A stretch of 5,059 bases of DNA from an uncultured Planctomycetota bacterium (GTDB lineage: Bacteria > Planctomycetota > Planctomycetia > Pirellulales > UBA1268). The notes beneath the pieces are model-generated. The model ran no database searches. It saw only the letters and a program-made list of their open reading frames with translations, and was not told the DNA's origin. Location: positions 1 to 5,059 of the forward strand of contig CAJQGO010000353.1 in the NCBI GenBank assembly GCA_905477565.1, in the 5' to 3' direction. Numbering within the stretch: position 1 is the stretch's first letter; every line of letters starts with the position of its first letter. Shown here in pieces: positions 1 through 5,059 of this stretch. The position numbers were made by a program, and so were the translations under genes.

Positions 1-932
1 CCAAAAGCGTCGCCGACAAGAACCCAGCCGTCGCCAGCTACGTCGCGGGCTCGATATGAGTACTCCTTCGCCACGCGAACAGATTCTATTTTTGTTGCAT
101 TATCAAGGCGTCCGTGCAACCCGGGGCATCGCTCCAATTCAGCTGCATAAATGGCTTCCGGGGTTTTGTTCTCTCGGTCCTGAAAAAGATATTCGTATCC
201 AGCGACCACACCGACACTCACCACATCATCATTCAGTGGTATGTACCACAACCAGCCCTGCTTGTCGTCGAGTTGCATGACAAGGGTGGCCCCCTCGTCG
301 CGACCGGTTCCACGGGCCGCACCTTTCCAGTAACTCCATACAGCTGCTTTTTTCAGAACTGGATCCCACTCCCGCAGGCCGAGCCTGCTTGTGACCATCG
401 CTGCTTGGCCACTCGCATCCACGACAACCTTAGAGGCGATAGATGAAATATTCCCGGCCTCGTCCGCCACACGAACACCTGTCGCACGAGTTCCATCAAA
501 CAGGACTTCGAGCACACGCATTCCTTCGTGCACTTTGACGCCATGCGACTCCGCATTACGAAGCATCATCTCATCAAATTCTGCCCGACGAACCTGCCAT
601 GTCTGAGAGCTTTCATCGTCTCGATGATCAACAAAATAAAATGGTGCCGAAAGAAGTCCTTTTTCATTTACAAATTGAACTGAATGTTTTTCGACAAAGC
701 GACTTCCACGTAAACGTTCAACCATACCAAGTCGCTTTAATGTCCAGAATGTTTCTGGAATCAAGGACTCACCCACATGAAATCGTGGAAACCTTTCCCG
801 CTCGAACAACATGACACAGCGTCCCTGCTGAGCGGCAATGGTCGCTGCTGTTGTGCCGGCCGGCCCACCACCGACGACAATAACTTCCGTTTGTTCCGGA
901 AGCGTCACTGCGTCTGGTGCTCGTTCGACCAT
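1..932 (-). CDS. FAD-dependent oxidoreductase, flavin-dependent halogenase-like (3' end cut by window edge)
   Basis: The frame is open from an ATG at 932-930 to the left edge, giving 310 codons plus two bases. Residues 21-26 (GGGPAG) are the Rossmann FAD-binding loop, with E44 at the end of the second strand as the likely ribose ligand. Residues 48-59 read FPRFHVGESLIP, typical of the halogenase/geranylgeranyl-reductase-like flavoprotein superfamily. Residues 227-232 (WLWYIP) match the WxWxIP signature of flavin-dependent halogenases, and K82 in FVEKH sits where their catalytic lysine is expected. The second FAD motif begins at residues 307-310 (GDAF) just as the window ends. Halogenases use FADH2, oxygen and halide to halogenate aromatic rings and need a separate flavin reductase, none of which is seen here. 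The start is fixed by AGGAG six bases upstream and an in-frame TAG just before that. The flavoprotein assignment is firm. Halogenating activity is unproven, because the halide-site residues should lie just past the edge. It could instead be a non-halogenating oxidoreductase. Confidence 0.9.
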   Translation of the reverse strand, partial: MVERAPDAVTLPEQTEVIVVGGGPAGTTAATIAAQQGRCVMLFERERFPRFHVGESLIPETFWTLKRLGMVERLRGSRFVEKHSVQFVNEKGLLSAPFYFVDHRDDESSQTWQVRRAEFDEMMLRNAESHGVKVHEGMRVLEVLFDGTRATGVRVADEAGNISSIASKVVVDASGQAAMVTSRLGLREWDPVLKKAAVWSYWKGAARGTGRDEGATLVMQLDDKQGWLWYIPLNDDVVSVGVVAGYEYLFQDRENKTPEAIYAAELERCPGLHGRLDNATKIESVRVAKEYSYRARDVAGDGWVLVGDAF

Positions 933-938
933 GTTTAT

Positions 939-943
939 CTCCT
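939..943 (-). promoter_or_regulatory. Strong ribosome binding site for the flavoprotein gene
   Basis: The minus strand reads AGGAG with a six-base spacer before the ATG at 932-930. The UAG overlapping this motif is in frame with the gene and rules out an upstream start. It is the clearest Shine-Dalgarno site in the window; the other starts here have weak or no such motif. Confidence 0.75.
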
Positions 944-959
944 AACAATCGGCATTGTT
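944..959. repeat. Perfect 6-bp inverted repeat next to the ribosome binding site
   Basis: AACAAT-CGGC-ATTGTT forms a perfect 6-bp stem with a 4-base loop, directly adjoining the AGGAG site of the flavoprotein gene. It lies in the presumed 5' leader, between the possible promoter at 988-1015 and the start codon. It could be an RNA hairpin affecting ribosome access or a repressor site. The stem is AU-rich and short, so chance is possible. Confidence 0.4.
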
Positions 960-987
960 CTATCTAAAAACAGTATTTTCTATTCCC

Positions 988-1015
988 TTCATAGCCTCAG
1001 GAACGGGAGCGTCAA
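988..1015 (-). promoter_or_regulatory. Possible sigma70-type promoter for the flavoprotein gene
   Basis: On the minus strand TTGACG (1015-1010) is followed after 16 bases by TATGAA (993-988). These match the -35 and -10 consensus at 5 of 6 and 4 of 6 positions. Transcription would start near 980 and leave a leader of about 50 bases containing the hairpin at 944-959. The location in the 207-base gap after the stress-protein gene suits an independent promoter. This is motif matching only. Confidence 0.3.
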
Positions 1016-1139
1016 ATCACAATCACCAGAATTATGCTGACTACGCTGATAACCACGACTTTTTTTGTTTCCTAATTATCCCGACGAGGTCGCCTAAAAC
1101 CAAATTTACAGACATTCTGCATCGATCGAAAGTTGAACA

Positions 1140-1970
1140 TTACTGGGCAAGATACAAGGGAAGTGGACTTGCACGAAGTAATTGCAACGCCGTCTCACCA
1201 AACAATTTACGCAGAAGAAGGTTTTTTGCTGAGTTACCGGCAACTATGAGATTCGCCTCCCACTTTTCTGCATACGGCACAAGTTCTTGCACAGGATCTC
1301 CTTGAACGAAATCCATCTCAATCTCTCTGCCATGTGAGGCGAAGTAGCTTTCAACAGACTTGAGCCGACGCTCTCCTGCTTCGACGTCACTACCAAAATG
1401 TACAACTCGAACTAATGCCTTCGGATAGAGTCCTGACTGAACATAATGCTTGAATGTTTTTGCACTTTCCAGAGAGCCTGAGTAGGCCACCAGTACACGA
1501 CGAATAGGGCAGAATGTTTCTGAGACAGCAAGCATTGGACGAACTCCTGCAGCAACGAGCCGCTCAAGACTATCTGTGGGCTCTGGCACAACATCGTGCT
1601 CAAAAAGACCGTGCAGGCCAAACACGCAAAGATCTTGATATCGAACTAAATCAGCAACGATTTCGAATGGATCACCTGTTCGCTCACAGGTTTGGTGCGG
1701 AACATTTGCTGCCAAACATTTCTCTGCAAAAAGGTTATTTGCTTTTTCAATCTCCGCAGCAACTTTTGTCATTCTGTCCTGACGAAGTTCTGCCGTTAAT
1801 GTTTCTACACCCACACCGATAGGACGCGGACCTGTCCACTCGAGACGCGAGGGGTCAACGACCGCTATCCCAAGTAATTCAGCTCCCTGTGTTTGAGCAA
1901 TCTCGATGGCGTGGCTCACTACAGACTCAGCGTGACCGCTTGTTCCAAGTCCGACGAGAATACGTTTCAT
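1140..1970 (-). CDS. Tandem-domain universal stress protein (UspA family)
   Basis: This encodes a 276-residue soluble cytoplasmic protein with two Usp domains in tandem, roughly 1-150 and 156-276. Each opens with the family's first strand: MKRILVGLGTSGHAE at the N-terminus and RRVLVAYSGSLESAK at 157-171. Usp proteins bind ATP or act as stress and signalling regulators; the target here is unknown. The nucleotide motif G-x2-G-x9-G-(S/T) is degraded in both halves: domain 1 has GLHG (118-121) with no clear second G-S/T, and domain 2 has GNSA (245-248) followed by GET. ATP binding is therefore doubtful, though residues 223-225 (QGD) keep the family's usual loop. I chose ATG 1970 because the family normally begins MKxILV. 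The same frame continues 28 residues upstream to an ATG at 2054, but that extension is unlike Usp sequences and crosses an inverted repeat. Only a weak GGAAA precedes the chosen start, ten bases away. Confidence 0.9.
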   Translation of the reverse strand: MKRILVGLGTSGHAESVVSHAIEIAQTQGAELLGIAVVDPSRLEWTGPRPIGVGVETLTAELRQDRMTKVAAEIEKANNLFAEKCLAANVPHQTCERTGDPFEIVADLVRYQDLCVFGLHGLFEHDVVPEPTDSLERLVAAGVRPMLAVSETFCPIRRVLVAYSGSLESAKTFKHYVQSGLYPKALVRVVHFGSDVEAGERRLKSVESYFASHGREIEMDFVQGDPVQELVPYAEKWEANLIVAGNSAKNLLLRKLFGETALQLLRASPLPLYLAQ

Positions 1971-1992
1971 TATGACACTGTTTCCGAGATGG

Positions 1993-2009
1993 CTGTCACG
2001 AATTGACAG
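1993..2009. promoter_or_regulatory. Operator-like inverted repeat upstream of the stress-protein gene
   Basis: CTGTCA-CGAAT-TGACAG is a perfect 6-bp inverted repeat with a 5-base centre, placed 22 bases upstream of the stress-protein ATG. Its TGTCAC and TGACA half-sites resemble the palindrome before the rhomboid gene at 4106-4120, although the spacing between half-sites differs (5 versus 3 bases). A dimeric regulator site is the natural reading; I cannot name the regulator. The 5-base loop would also permit an RNA hairpin in the leader. Confidence 0.45.
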
Positions 2010-2039
2010 GAACAAACAAACGGCCCGAAAGCCACAGAA

Positions 2040-2053
2040 TGAAAATTCTTTCA
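2040..2053. repeat. Short A/T-rich inverted repeat upstream of the stress-protein gene
   Basis: TGAAA-ATTC-TTTCA is a perfect 5-bp inverted repeat with a 4-base centre, about 70 bases before the stress-protein ATG in the likely promoter zone. I found no convincing -35/-10 pair nearby. It is A/T-rich and short, so it may be chance. Confidence 0.2.
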
Positions 2054-2193
2054 CACTTGAATCTCAACGACCACCTTTGTTGATAACGCAGGGGAAATGG
2101 AGGCTATTCAAGAACACGGCACACCGTGCGAGTGCAACAAGCGGCCCTCCAAACGATGCACTCACTCGGTAATAAACGCCACACACCCAGACT

Positions 2194-2214
2194 GAAAAGG
2201 TGATGCCACCACCT
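2194..2214 (-). terminator. Weak rho-independent terminator candidate after the antiporter gene
   Basis: On the minus strand AGGTG and CACCT enclose a 7-base loop and are followed directly by TTTC, about 25 bases after the antiporter stop codon. An alternative pairing, GGTG-GCAT-CACC then TTTT, uses the same bases. Both stems are short (4-5 bp) and the U-run is poor, so termination would be inefficient. The position between two separately regulated genes supports it. Confidence 0.3.
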
Positions 2215-2239
2215 ACTTCCTGACAATCTCAGGGACGTG

Positions 2240-3277
2240 TTACCCGAGTGAATAGATAAGGAACAATCCACCAAGCACGACAAAGAGCATAAGAAATGCA
2301 TCTGGCTCTATAAATGGGAGTCGCCGCTCGCCATGATACAACTGGCCAAGTACTGCTATCGCAGTCGCAAGCACGACAGTAAACGCTGTTACAGCATGAG
2401 TTCCGGACATGCTCAAAAAAATCGATCCGTCATGCAAAAAATCGAGTGGAACAAACAGAATGATGTTGAAAGCATTACTTCCAAATGCATTGCCAATAGC
2501 GAGATCAATTGCCCCCATTCGGATGGCTGTTAATGATGCAACAAGTTCGGGCAATGATGTCGTCACCGCAACGAGTGTTGTCCCAACAAAGGTTCCGCCA
2601 AGACCTGTTTCTTCGGCCAATGCACCGGCTACATGTGCGAGCTTTGGTCCAGCAAAACATAAGACAACCGCAGCGGCACCAAAAATGATCGCTGCCGAGA
2701 GAAAAGATGGCTTACGAGCCGAACTTCCCTGAGACAGACCACCGTCGTCCGATTGGGATTCAGCAGCCAGCCTCGCTGAGATACGTTGATTGATGAAAAT
2801 CATTCTGGCACCAAAAAGATATGACAACAAAATTGCCCAGGACCAGCCACTCATGCCAAGAATTATTGCTGCTGGCAGCTTGTCAGCAGTAACAATTGCC
2901 AGACCGGCCAGCGATGTGACGGCAATACCAAGTGTTGCCGAAAGTGCATGAGCGGCCCCTTCACGGGAAAGCATTTTTCTCCCTGAACGAATGCTTAAAT
3001 CAACTAGTGCCAATATAAGCAAATTCATAAGACTGCTGCCAAAGAGATCACCGGCTGCTAGATCGACGTATCCGGAACGAATCGCTGCAATATCAACAGA
3101 TAATTCAGGAAGTGAAGTAACCGCAGCGAGCAGCAAGCTACCGACGAGAAGTCTACCGAGCCCTGTTGCCTCGGCAATTTGATCTGCCGAACGGGCCAGT
3201 ACGGAACCCGCAGCCGCAACAGCTCCAGCTAAAAGCAAAAACTGCCAAATAAGCATAGCTGGCATAGCAATCGTCAT
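2240..3277 (-). CDS. CaCA superfamily sodium/calcium-type cation antiporter
   Basis: This encodes a 345-residue inner-membrane protein with the inverted duplication of the Na+/Ca2+ exchanger family. The alpha-1 repeat has TSLPE (54-58) and GDLFGSSLMN (76-85). The alpha-2 repeat has TSLPE (240-244) and GNAFGSNAFN (262-271). A hydrophilic loop near 163-192 separates the two five-helix halves, and the length is normal for bacterial members such as YrbG. By spacing to the Methanocaldococcus jannaschii exchanger (from memory), E58, E244, S81 and S267 match cation ligands, N85 matches its Asn, and N271 replaces its Asp. Alpha-1 also departs from the usual GNxxGSN, having Asp at 77 and Ser at 82. 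Ca2+ extrusion driven by Na+ or H+ is the family role; the ions here are not settled. The gene starts 16 bases after the rhomboid stop with no clear ribosome site, suggesting a shared transcript and coupled translation. ATG 3277 is the first option; M5 or M8 are possible. Confidence 0.93.
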   Translation of the reverse strand: MTIAMPAMLIWQFLLLAGAVAAAGSVLARSADQIAEATGLGRLLVGSLLLAAVTSLPELSVDIAAIRSGYVDLAAGDLFGSSLMNLLILALVDLSIRSGRKMLSREGAAHALSATLGIAVTSLAGLAIVTADKLPAAIILGMSGWSWAILLSYLFGARMIFINQRISARLAAESQSDDGGLSQGSSARKPSFLSAAIIFGAAAVVLCFAGPKLAHVAGALAEETGLGGTFVGTTLVAVTTSLPELVASLTAIRMGAIDLAIGNAFGSNAFNIILFVPLDFLHDGSIFLSMSGTHAVTAFTVVLATAIAVLGQLYHGERRLPFIEPDAFLMLFVVLGGLFLIYSLG

Positions 3278-3293
3278 GTGAGCTTACAAGATT

Positions 3294-4070
3294 TTACAGG
3301 CCCTTATGACGCCTCCGAAAAGTAACTAACTGATCTGCCTGTCGACGAATGTCTTTGTCGCTCAGGGGCTTGGCCAGAATTAAACCTGCAATAAAGCCAG
3401 CAACGTGCGCCGAATAAGCCACCCCACCACCTGTGTCTAGAAGGCCGAGTACAACCTGCATGAGGAAGTAGATTCCAACAGCGACATAACCTGGGACATC
3501 CATAATGAATCGAAACAAGATGACACTTACTCGACGATTGGGATGGAGGACTAGATATCCGCCTAATACACCAGAGATAGCACCAGATGCACCAAGACAA
3601 GGAGTGAGTGCCTCGTCGCCACGAGCGTTCAGAAATACGAAGGCAAGCGACGCCAAGACTCCAGCTGCCAGATAGTAAATGAGATATCGGATGTGCCCCA
3701 TGTCATCTTCGACATTATCCCCAAAGATAAAAAGAAACCACATATTACCGAGGAGGTGCATCCATCCACCGTGCAAAAAAATACCTGTCAGTAGTGTGAG
3801 ATAAACAGGGATCGGTGTGGGACGAAGACCGGGAACAGACACTTGATATTGCTGACCTTCATATTCAACCTCCCGTATGGTGGGTTCGGTAATGATATCT
3901 TGGCCGGTCACAATTTCGGCCGGGACCTGACAGAAGGCCAACGTGACATCATCGTTTTTACCGCCCTGTTGAAAAAGCACAAAGACAACAACGTTTGCTG
4001 CGATGAGTGACCATGTCACCCATGGAACTCTTTGACGATCGGAATTGTCATCACTCAGCGGGAAAACCAT
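3294..4070 (-). CDS. Rhomboid family intramembrane serine protease
   Basis: This encodes a 258-residue polytopic inner-membrane protease that cuts transmembrane substrates inside the bilayer. All the active-site features are visible. HGGWMHLLGN at 100-109 supplies the conserved TM2 His and Asn (oxyanion side), GASG at 160-163 holds nucleophile S162, and AHVAGFIAG at 221-229 carries H222 of the Ser-His dyad, so it should be catalytically active. GxxxG-type contacts occur in GFIAG. The N-terminus (FPLSDDN, then VPWVTW) is the usual form for bacterial rhomboids of this group. TM1 spans about 18-33, and a long hydrophilic loop of roughly 50 residues (34-86) precedes TM2. The cytoplasmic tail is Arg/Lys-rich. 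I chose ATG 4070; an in-frame GTG at 4112 would add 14 residues but lies inside a palindrome. No strong ribosome site precedes ATG 4070. The antiporter gene follows after 16 bases. The substrate is unknown. Confidence 0.94.
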   Translation of the reverse strand: MVFPLSDDNSDRQRVPWVTWSLIAANVVVFVLFQQGGKNDDVTLAFCQVPAEIVTGQDIITEPTIREVEYEGQQYQVSVPGLRPTPIPVYLTLLTGIFLHGGWMHLLGNMWFLFIFGDNVEDDMGHIRYLIYYLAAGVLASLAFVFLNARGDEALTPCLGASGAISGVLGGYLVLHPNRRVSVILFRFIMDVPGYVAVGIYFLMQVVLGLLDTGGGVAYSAHVAGFIAGLILAKPLSDKDIRRQADQLVTFRRRHKGL

Positions 4071-4088
4071 AGTTGCACGGCAGAAGAG

Positions 4089-4133
4089 GGAAACTGACTG
4101 TGTTGTTGTCACGGTGACAACTCATCAGTTTCC
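4089..4133. promoter_or_regulatory. Compound inverted repeat in the rhomboid gene leader
   Basis: A perfect 15-base palindrome, TTGTCAC-G-GTGACAA (4106-4120), sits inside a second perfect inverted repeat, GGAAACTGA (4089-4097) and TCAGTTTCC (4125-4133). The whole element lies in the 98-base gap between the DoxX stop and the rhomboid ATG and ends 18 bases before that ATG. As RNA it would form a 9-bp outer stem, an 8/4 asymmetric internal loop, and a 6-bp inner stem with a 3-base loop. No U-run follows in the transcribed direction, so it is not a standard terminator. A protein-binding operator, a leader RNA switch or an mRNA processing site are the candidate roles. Confidence 0.6.
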
Positions 4134-4168
4134 TAATGTACGCCCTACAAATGAAAAAAAGGAATCGT

Positions 4169-4660
4169 TCACGCAGCTTTCGAGCGTTGTGGCCCCTTTG
4201 TCTTCTGAGCAGGGGTAATTTCGGCTTCTTCCAGCTTTTGTTCAATCCAGCCATCGACACTCCAAGGGCCACCTCCGGCATAAATCAACGCAAGGAGTCC
4301 ACCGCCAATTGCCATATTTTTCATGAATTGAATTATTTGTAATTGCCTCTGCGTAGGGTCAGCAATCATCCAAAAATCATGGAAATAAAAGGTTGCTGCA
4401 GCGAGAAATACAAAGAGAAAAGCAGCTCCTATTCGGGTCCATGCACCTGCCAAAAGCGAGAGACCACCTATAAGAATAAGACCAATCGCGCCAAACAGCG
4501 CTAACCGAGGATTCGGAATTCCCTCGCTAGCCATATATTCAGCCGTCTGCGAAAAGTGACGAATTTTGCTATCAAAAGCGCTGAACAAAAAAATGGCGAC
4601 GAGCATAAAGCGAGCCAACAGAGACACGCATCCCTGAACAAAATTGGCAACCTGTTCCAT
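4169..4660 (-). CDS. DoxX family membrane protein
   Basis: This encodes a 163-residue protein with four predicted membrane helices near residues 10-29, 52-71, 76-94 and 113-127, the standard layout and size of the DoxX/SURF4-like family. Family hallmarks are visible: ARFMLVAIFLFSA in helix 1, FYFHDFW (91-97) at the end of helix 3, QFMKNMAIGGGLL (111-123) at the start of helix 4, and GGPWSVD (130-136) after it. A charged tail rich in Lys and Glu follows. Members occur with thiol/redox and respiratory proteins, and some help resist oxidative stress, but the biochemical activity of most is unknown and nothing here fixes it. I chose ATG 4660 because MEQVANF leads directly into helix 1. The in-frame extension to 4738 has no hydrophobic or family-like content. 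AGGA lies 11 bases before the ATG. It stands 98 bases upstream of the rhomboid gene, across the compound repeat. Confidence 0.9.
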   Translation of the reverse strand: MEQVANFVQGCVSLLARFMLVAIFLFSAFDSKIRHFSQTAEYMASEGIPNPRLALFGAIGLILIGGLSLLAGAWTRIGAAFLFVFLAAATFYFHDFWMIADPTQRQLQIIQFMKNMAIGGGLLALIYAGGGPWSVDGWIEQKLEEAEITPAQKTKGPQRSKAA

Positions 4661-4693
4661 GATGTAACCGTTCCTGCCTTTATCTCGCAGTCC

Positions 4694-4719
4694 ATTATTC
4701 CAAACCAGAGAACTTCTGG
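4694..4719 (-). promoter_or_regulatory. Possible promoter with overlapping inverted repeat for the DoxX gene
   Basis: On the minus strand AATAAT (4699-4694) matches a -10 box at 5 of 6 positions, about 34 bases before the DoxX ATG. A clear -35 box is missing. CCAGA-GAACT-TCTGG at 4705-4719 is a perfect 5-bp inverted repeat where the promoter spacer would be, so a repressor or activator could bind there. Evidence is motif-level only. Confidence 0.25.
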
Positions 4720-4767
4720 AAGATACTCGCGTCCGCATCCGTCCACCGCAAGACCGGATAGCCCGTT

Positions 4768-4819
4768 AAGATCGGTAATCTTGAGAAATAAGGTAGCTGA
4801 ATGACCTTCATTACCGGTC
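4768..4819. repeat. Overlapping alternative hairpins downstream of the agmatine deiminase gene
   Basis: Two local hairpins, AAGAT-CGGTA-ATCTT (4768-4782) and AATGA-CCT-TCATT (4800-4812), share bases with one longer-range stem, GATCGGTAAT (4770-4779) with ATTACCGGTC (4810-4819). The long stem pairs 10 positions with one G-T (wobble) pair around a 30-base loop. The folds are mutually exclusive. The element begins about 20 bases after the agmatine deiminase stop. No U-run follows in the transcribed direction, so it is not a standard terminator; it may stabilise the 3' end or act in the leader of the DoxX transcript. Confidence 0.35.
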
Positions 4820-4840
4820 AGAGTGACAATCAGTTATCAG

Positions 4841-5059
4841 TCAGTCCAACGCCGGTTGCTGACATGTCACGCAGTGCACCGCTCCCCGTCCACGAATTAA
4901 TTCGAGGGCTGAAAATGAAACCACTTCTCTACCTGGAAAGAAGCGTTGGATTGTCGCTATCGCGACTGCATCCAGATCGTGGCCAAAGGTTGGAACAATA
5001 ACACCACCATTCACAATGAAAAAGTTGAGATAGCTGGCCGGAAGTTGCACATCTTCAAA
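4841..5059 (-). CDS. Agmatine deiminase family protein (C-terminal 72 residues, 5' end beyond window)
   Basis: The frame is open from the right edge to a TGA at 4843-4841. The visible part reads as the end of the agmatine deiminase / bacterial peptidyl-arginine deiminase family: LPASYLNFFIVNGGVIVPTF, then a helix rich in Ala, then FPGREVV, then GRGAVHCVTCQQP. The His-Cys pair (codons at 4876-4871) is the family's catalytic Cys region, close to the C-terminus as expected. Full proteins are about 350-370 residues, so roughly four fifths lies outside. The usual reaction is agmatine to N-carbamoylputrescine plus ammonia, in putrescine synthesis. Two sites differ from the common GGGxxHCxTQQQP form: Arg replaces the second Gly, and a second Cys stands where the first Gln usually is. 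The true start is not in the window; the GTG at 5050 is only an internal Val codon. Substrate specificity cannot be told from this fragment. Confidence 0.9.
   Translation of the reverse strand, partial: FEDVQLPASYLNFFIVNGGVIVPTFGHDLDAVAIATIQRFFPGREVVSFSALELIRGRGAVHCVTCQQPALD

Noticed and set aside
3..59. Open frame on the plus strand ending in TGA at 57-59, looking like the C-terminus of a forward gene.
   Set aside because: The minus strand here encodes the flavoprotein's GDGWVLVGDAF motif in a continuous frame of 310 codons, so the forward frame is a shadow.
56..446. Forward-strand reading frames of 74 and 110 codons.
   Set aside because: They lie antisense to the flavoprotein gene, show no recognisable domain and have no ribosome site.
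1122..1129. TCGATCGA palindrome after the stress-protein stop, considered as part of a terminator.
   Set aside because: It has no loop and no following U-run in the transcribed direction; an 8-base palindrome is common by chance.
1971..2054. N-terminal extension of the stress protein by 28 residues from an ATG at 2054.
   Set aside because: The sequence is unlike Usp N-termini, while MKRILVG is the standard beginning. The extension also runs through the operator-like repeat at 1993-2009.
4071..4112. GTG start at 4112 for the rhomboid protein.
   Set aside because: It falls inside the 15-base palindrome, has no ribosome site, and adds residues absent from the usual MFP-x-x-D-D/N beginning, which matches ATG 4070.
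4152..4158. A-run (U-run in the transcript) just after the DoxX stop, considered as a terminator tail.
   Set aside because: No stable stem precedes it; only a 3-bp CGT/ACG pairing is visible.
4661..4738. Upstream start at 4738 for the DoxX protein.
   Set aside because: The 26 added residues are polar and unlike the family, and they overlap the candidate promoter.
4860..4869. Palindrome TGACATGTCA resembling the TGTCA/TGACA half-sites.
   Set aside because: It lies inside the agmatine deiminase coding region over the conserved Cys-Thr-Val codons, so protein constraint explains it.
1..5059. CRISPR arrays, tRNA or rRNA genes, insertion sequences and long direct repeats.
   Set aside because: I saw no regularly spaced repeats, cloverleaf-like segments, transposase motifs or terminal inverted repeats with target duplications by eye.

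Overview
All six genes in this window lie on the minus strand, so transcription runs from right to left. Mean base composition is near 50% GC with no abrupt shift, and nothing indicates a transposon, phage, CRISPR array, tRNA or rRNA. The gene set (rhomboid protease, DoxX, universal stress protein, CaCA-type antiporter, agmatine deiminase and a halogenase-like flavoprotein) and the style of the proteins fit a free-living Gram-negative bacterium. The rhomboid, with its long TM1-TM2 loop carrying 'VPAEIVTG', and the flavoprotein resemble what I know from Planctomycetes. That assignment is inference only.

Reading in the direction of transcription: (1) 5059-4841 is the last 72 residues of an agmatine deiminase family protein, with its catalytic His-Cys near the end. 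(2) 4661-4840 is a 180-base gap that can fold into two local hairpins or one long-range stem, followed by a possible promoter. (3) 4660-4169 encodes a DoxX family membrane protein of 163 residues. (4) 4071-4168 is a 98-base gap holding the most striking non-coding structure in the window, a perfect 15-base palindrome nested inside a perfect 9-base inverted repeat. (5) 4070-3294 encodes a rhomboid intramembrane serine protease. (6) After only 16 bases, 3277-2240 encodes a sodium/calcium-exchanger-type antiporter, probably co-transcribed with the rhomboid. (7) 1971-2239 is a 269-base gap with a weak terminator for the antiporter gene and an operator-like inverted repeat. (8) 1970-1140 encodes a tandem-domain universal stress protein. 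(9) 933-1139 is a 207-base gap with a plausible promoter and a hairpin next to a strong ribosome binding site. (10) 932-1 encodes the first 310 residues of an FAD-dependent oxidoreductase of the flavin-dependent halogenase superfamily, cut by the left edge.

No gene-free stretch exceeds 300 bases. The genes do not form one recognisable pathway. Ion exchange, membrane proteolysis, DoxX and a stress protein suggest a loose envelope/stress neighbourhood, which is inference. I see no convincing new multi-gene system. The items most worth following up are the compound repeat before the rhomboid gene, its related half-sites before the stress-protein gene, and the halogenase-like motifs in the truncated flavoprotein.
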